From assembly GCA_903828645.1 (NCBI GenBank), contig CAIKNA010000255.1, positions 1 to 34,204 on the forward strand: a stretch of 34,204 nt of DNA. Direction: 5' to 3'. The DNA is from an uncultured Bacteroidales bacterium (lineage in GTDB: Bacteria; Bacteroidota; Bacteroidia; Bacteroidales; FEN-979). Shown here in pieces: positions 33,622 to 34,204 of the stretch. The notes under the pieces were generated by a model. The model did no database searches, was not told the origin of the DNA, and worked only from the letters and a program-made list of their open reading frames with translations. Position 1 is the stretch's first letter, and each line of letters opens with the position of its first letter. A program made the position numbers and the translations under genes.

Positions 33622-34204
33622 TTACCAGCAGGTCCAGCCGCCATCTACTATCAGGTTCGCACCTGTCATATATAAGGAGGCATCGCTTGCCAGAAAAACA
33701 AGAGCGCCCATATAATCATCAGCCTCTGCCATTCTTGCCAAAGGGGTTTGTGCTGAATATTTTTCAATAAAATCGTCACTTTGACCATTTATTACGCCTC
33801 CCGGGGAAAGAGTATTGACCCGGATTCCACTTTCACCCCAATAGGCAGCGAGATATTTGGTCAACATGATTACACCGGCTTTGGTTACCGGATAGGCAGG
33901 CGGCTTATAAAATGTCTGGACCCCTTCATGGTCAAGATATAAATGTTGATTGGGTGCAGAAACACCATAGGTTGACCCGATATTGATGATACTGCCCTTC
34001 CCTTGGTTTACCATCTGATTTCCTATTACCTGCGAACACAGAAAGACACCTGTAAGGTTAACATCCAGGGATTTTTGCCATAATTCAAGCGGATAATTTT
34101 CAAATTTTGATTGTTCAATGGCAGCCTTCGGGTCTTCAAGCATATCGTTGATCGCTGCATTGTTCACCAGGACATCGATCCTTTTATATTTAGCCATGAC
34201 ATCC
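33622..34204 (-). CDS. Short-chain dehydrogenase/reductase, N-terminus cut by the window edge
   Basis: About 194 residues are visible; the frame is open to the edge (DVMAKYKRIDVLVNNAA), so the ATG at 34197 is internal and roughly 80 residues with the TGxxxGIG cofactor loop lie outside. VNNAAI is the NAG-type strand motif, INIGST carries the catalytic serine, YPVTK the YxxxK pair, and GGVINGQ and YMTGANLIVDGGW the C-terminal substrate part. The reductase probably acts on an NDP-sugar or a keto-sugar intermediate in the same pathway as the following phosphatase and NeuB-type synthase; the substrate is unknown. Confidence 0.85.
   Translation of the reverse strand, partial: DVMAKYKRIDVLVNNAAINDMLEDPKAAIEQSKFENYPLELWQKSLDVNLTGVFLCSQVIGNQMVNQGKGSIINIGSTYGVSAPNQHLYLDHEGVQTFYKPPAYPVTKAGVIMLTKYLAAYWGESGIRVNTLSPGGVINGQSDDFIEKYSAQTPLARMAEADDYMGALVFLASDASLYMTGANLIVDGGWTCW

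Overview
The window looks like a chromosomal segment of a Bacteroidota bacterium, probably an environmental Bacteroidales-like lineage. Support comes from C-terminal sorting domains of the type IX secretion system (T9SS), a FISUMP-type surface protein, a CarboxypepD_reg-like protein, a TPR sensor kinase paired with a LytTR regulator, a PafA-type phosphatase, an OlsF-like aminolipid acyltransferase, and several upstream regions carrying the Bacteroidota -7 promoter element TAnnTTTG. No rRNA, tRNA or CRISPR array was seen.

Region 1 (1-6030): a metallophosphoesterase of the UDP-2,3-diacylglucosamine diphosphatase type (minus strand) diverges from a plus-strand operon of a GT4 glycosyltransferase, a GH13 alpha-glucosidase-type enzyme and a CHAD-domain protein. 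Two small exported proteins on the minus strand follow: a MORN-variant repeat protein and a CarboxypepD_reg-like protein. Region 2 (6217-12930): a plus-strand operon encodes a PafA-type alkaline phosphatase, a lysine-rich protein and an OlsF-like bifunctional acyltransferase for phosphate-free aminolipids. It runs into a convergent OmpR/PhoB-type response regulator. A ferredoxin-nitroreductase, a flavodoxin-like protein and a broken small gene come next.

Region 3 (12949-22850): one 8.45-kb minus-strand gene encodes a 2817-residue T9SS-exported protein. It combines a PhoX-like phosphatase region, a 5'-nucleotidase-type metallophosphatase, Calx-beta, SdiA-regulated-like, cadherin-like and lamin-tail domains. 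It has a clear intrinsic terminator and a good candidate promoter. Upstream lies a second copy of the Region 2 response regulator, still attached to a decayed fragment of the 3' end of the olsF-like gene, so about 0.9 kb has been duplicated. The phosphatases, the aminolipid enzyme, the CHAD protein and the regulator pair suggest a phosphate-limitation theme; this is inference, since no Pho box was identified.

Region 4 (22904-24688): a small AT-rich accessory patch holds an excisionase-like HTH protein, a one-helix coiled-coil protein, a 186-residue unknown protein, short repeats, and eight tandem 21-bp repeats that are open on both strands. Region 5 (25013-32069): a TPR/LytS-type sensor kinase and its LytTR regulator sit before a T9SS cargo protein, a tiny protein with a PID-CTERM-like tripartite C-terminus and an Fn3/FISUMP protein. 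The upstream regions of the kinase and of the T9SS gene share a 26-bp element. Region 6 (32191-34204): a minus-strand operon of an SDR (cut by the window edge), a KdsC-type HAD phosphatase and a NeuB-type synthase points to nonulosonic-acid-like surface sugar synthesis.
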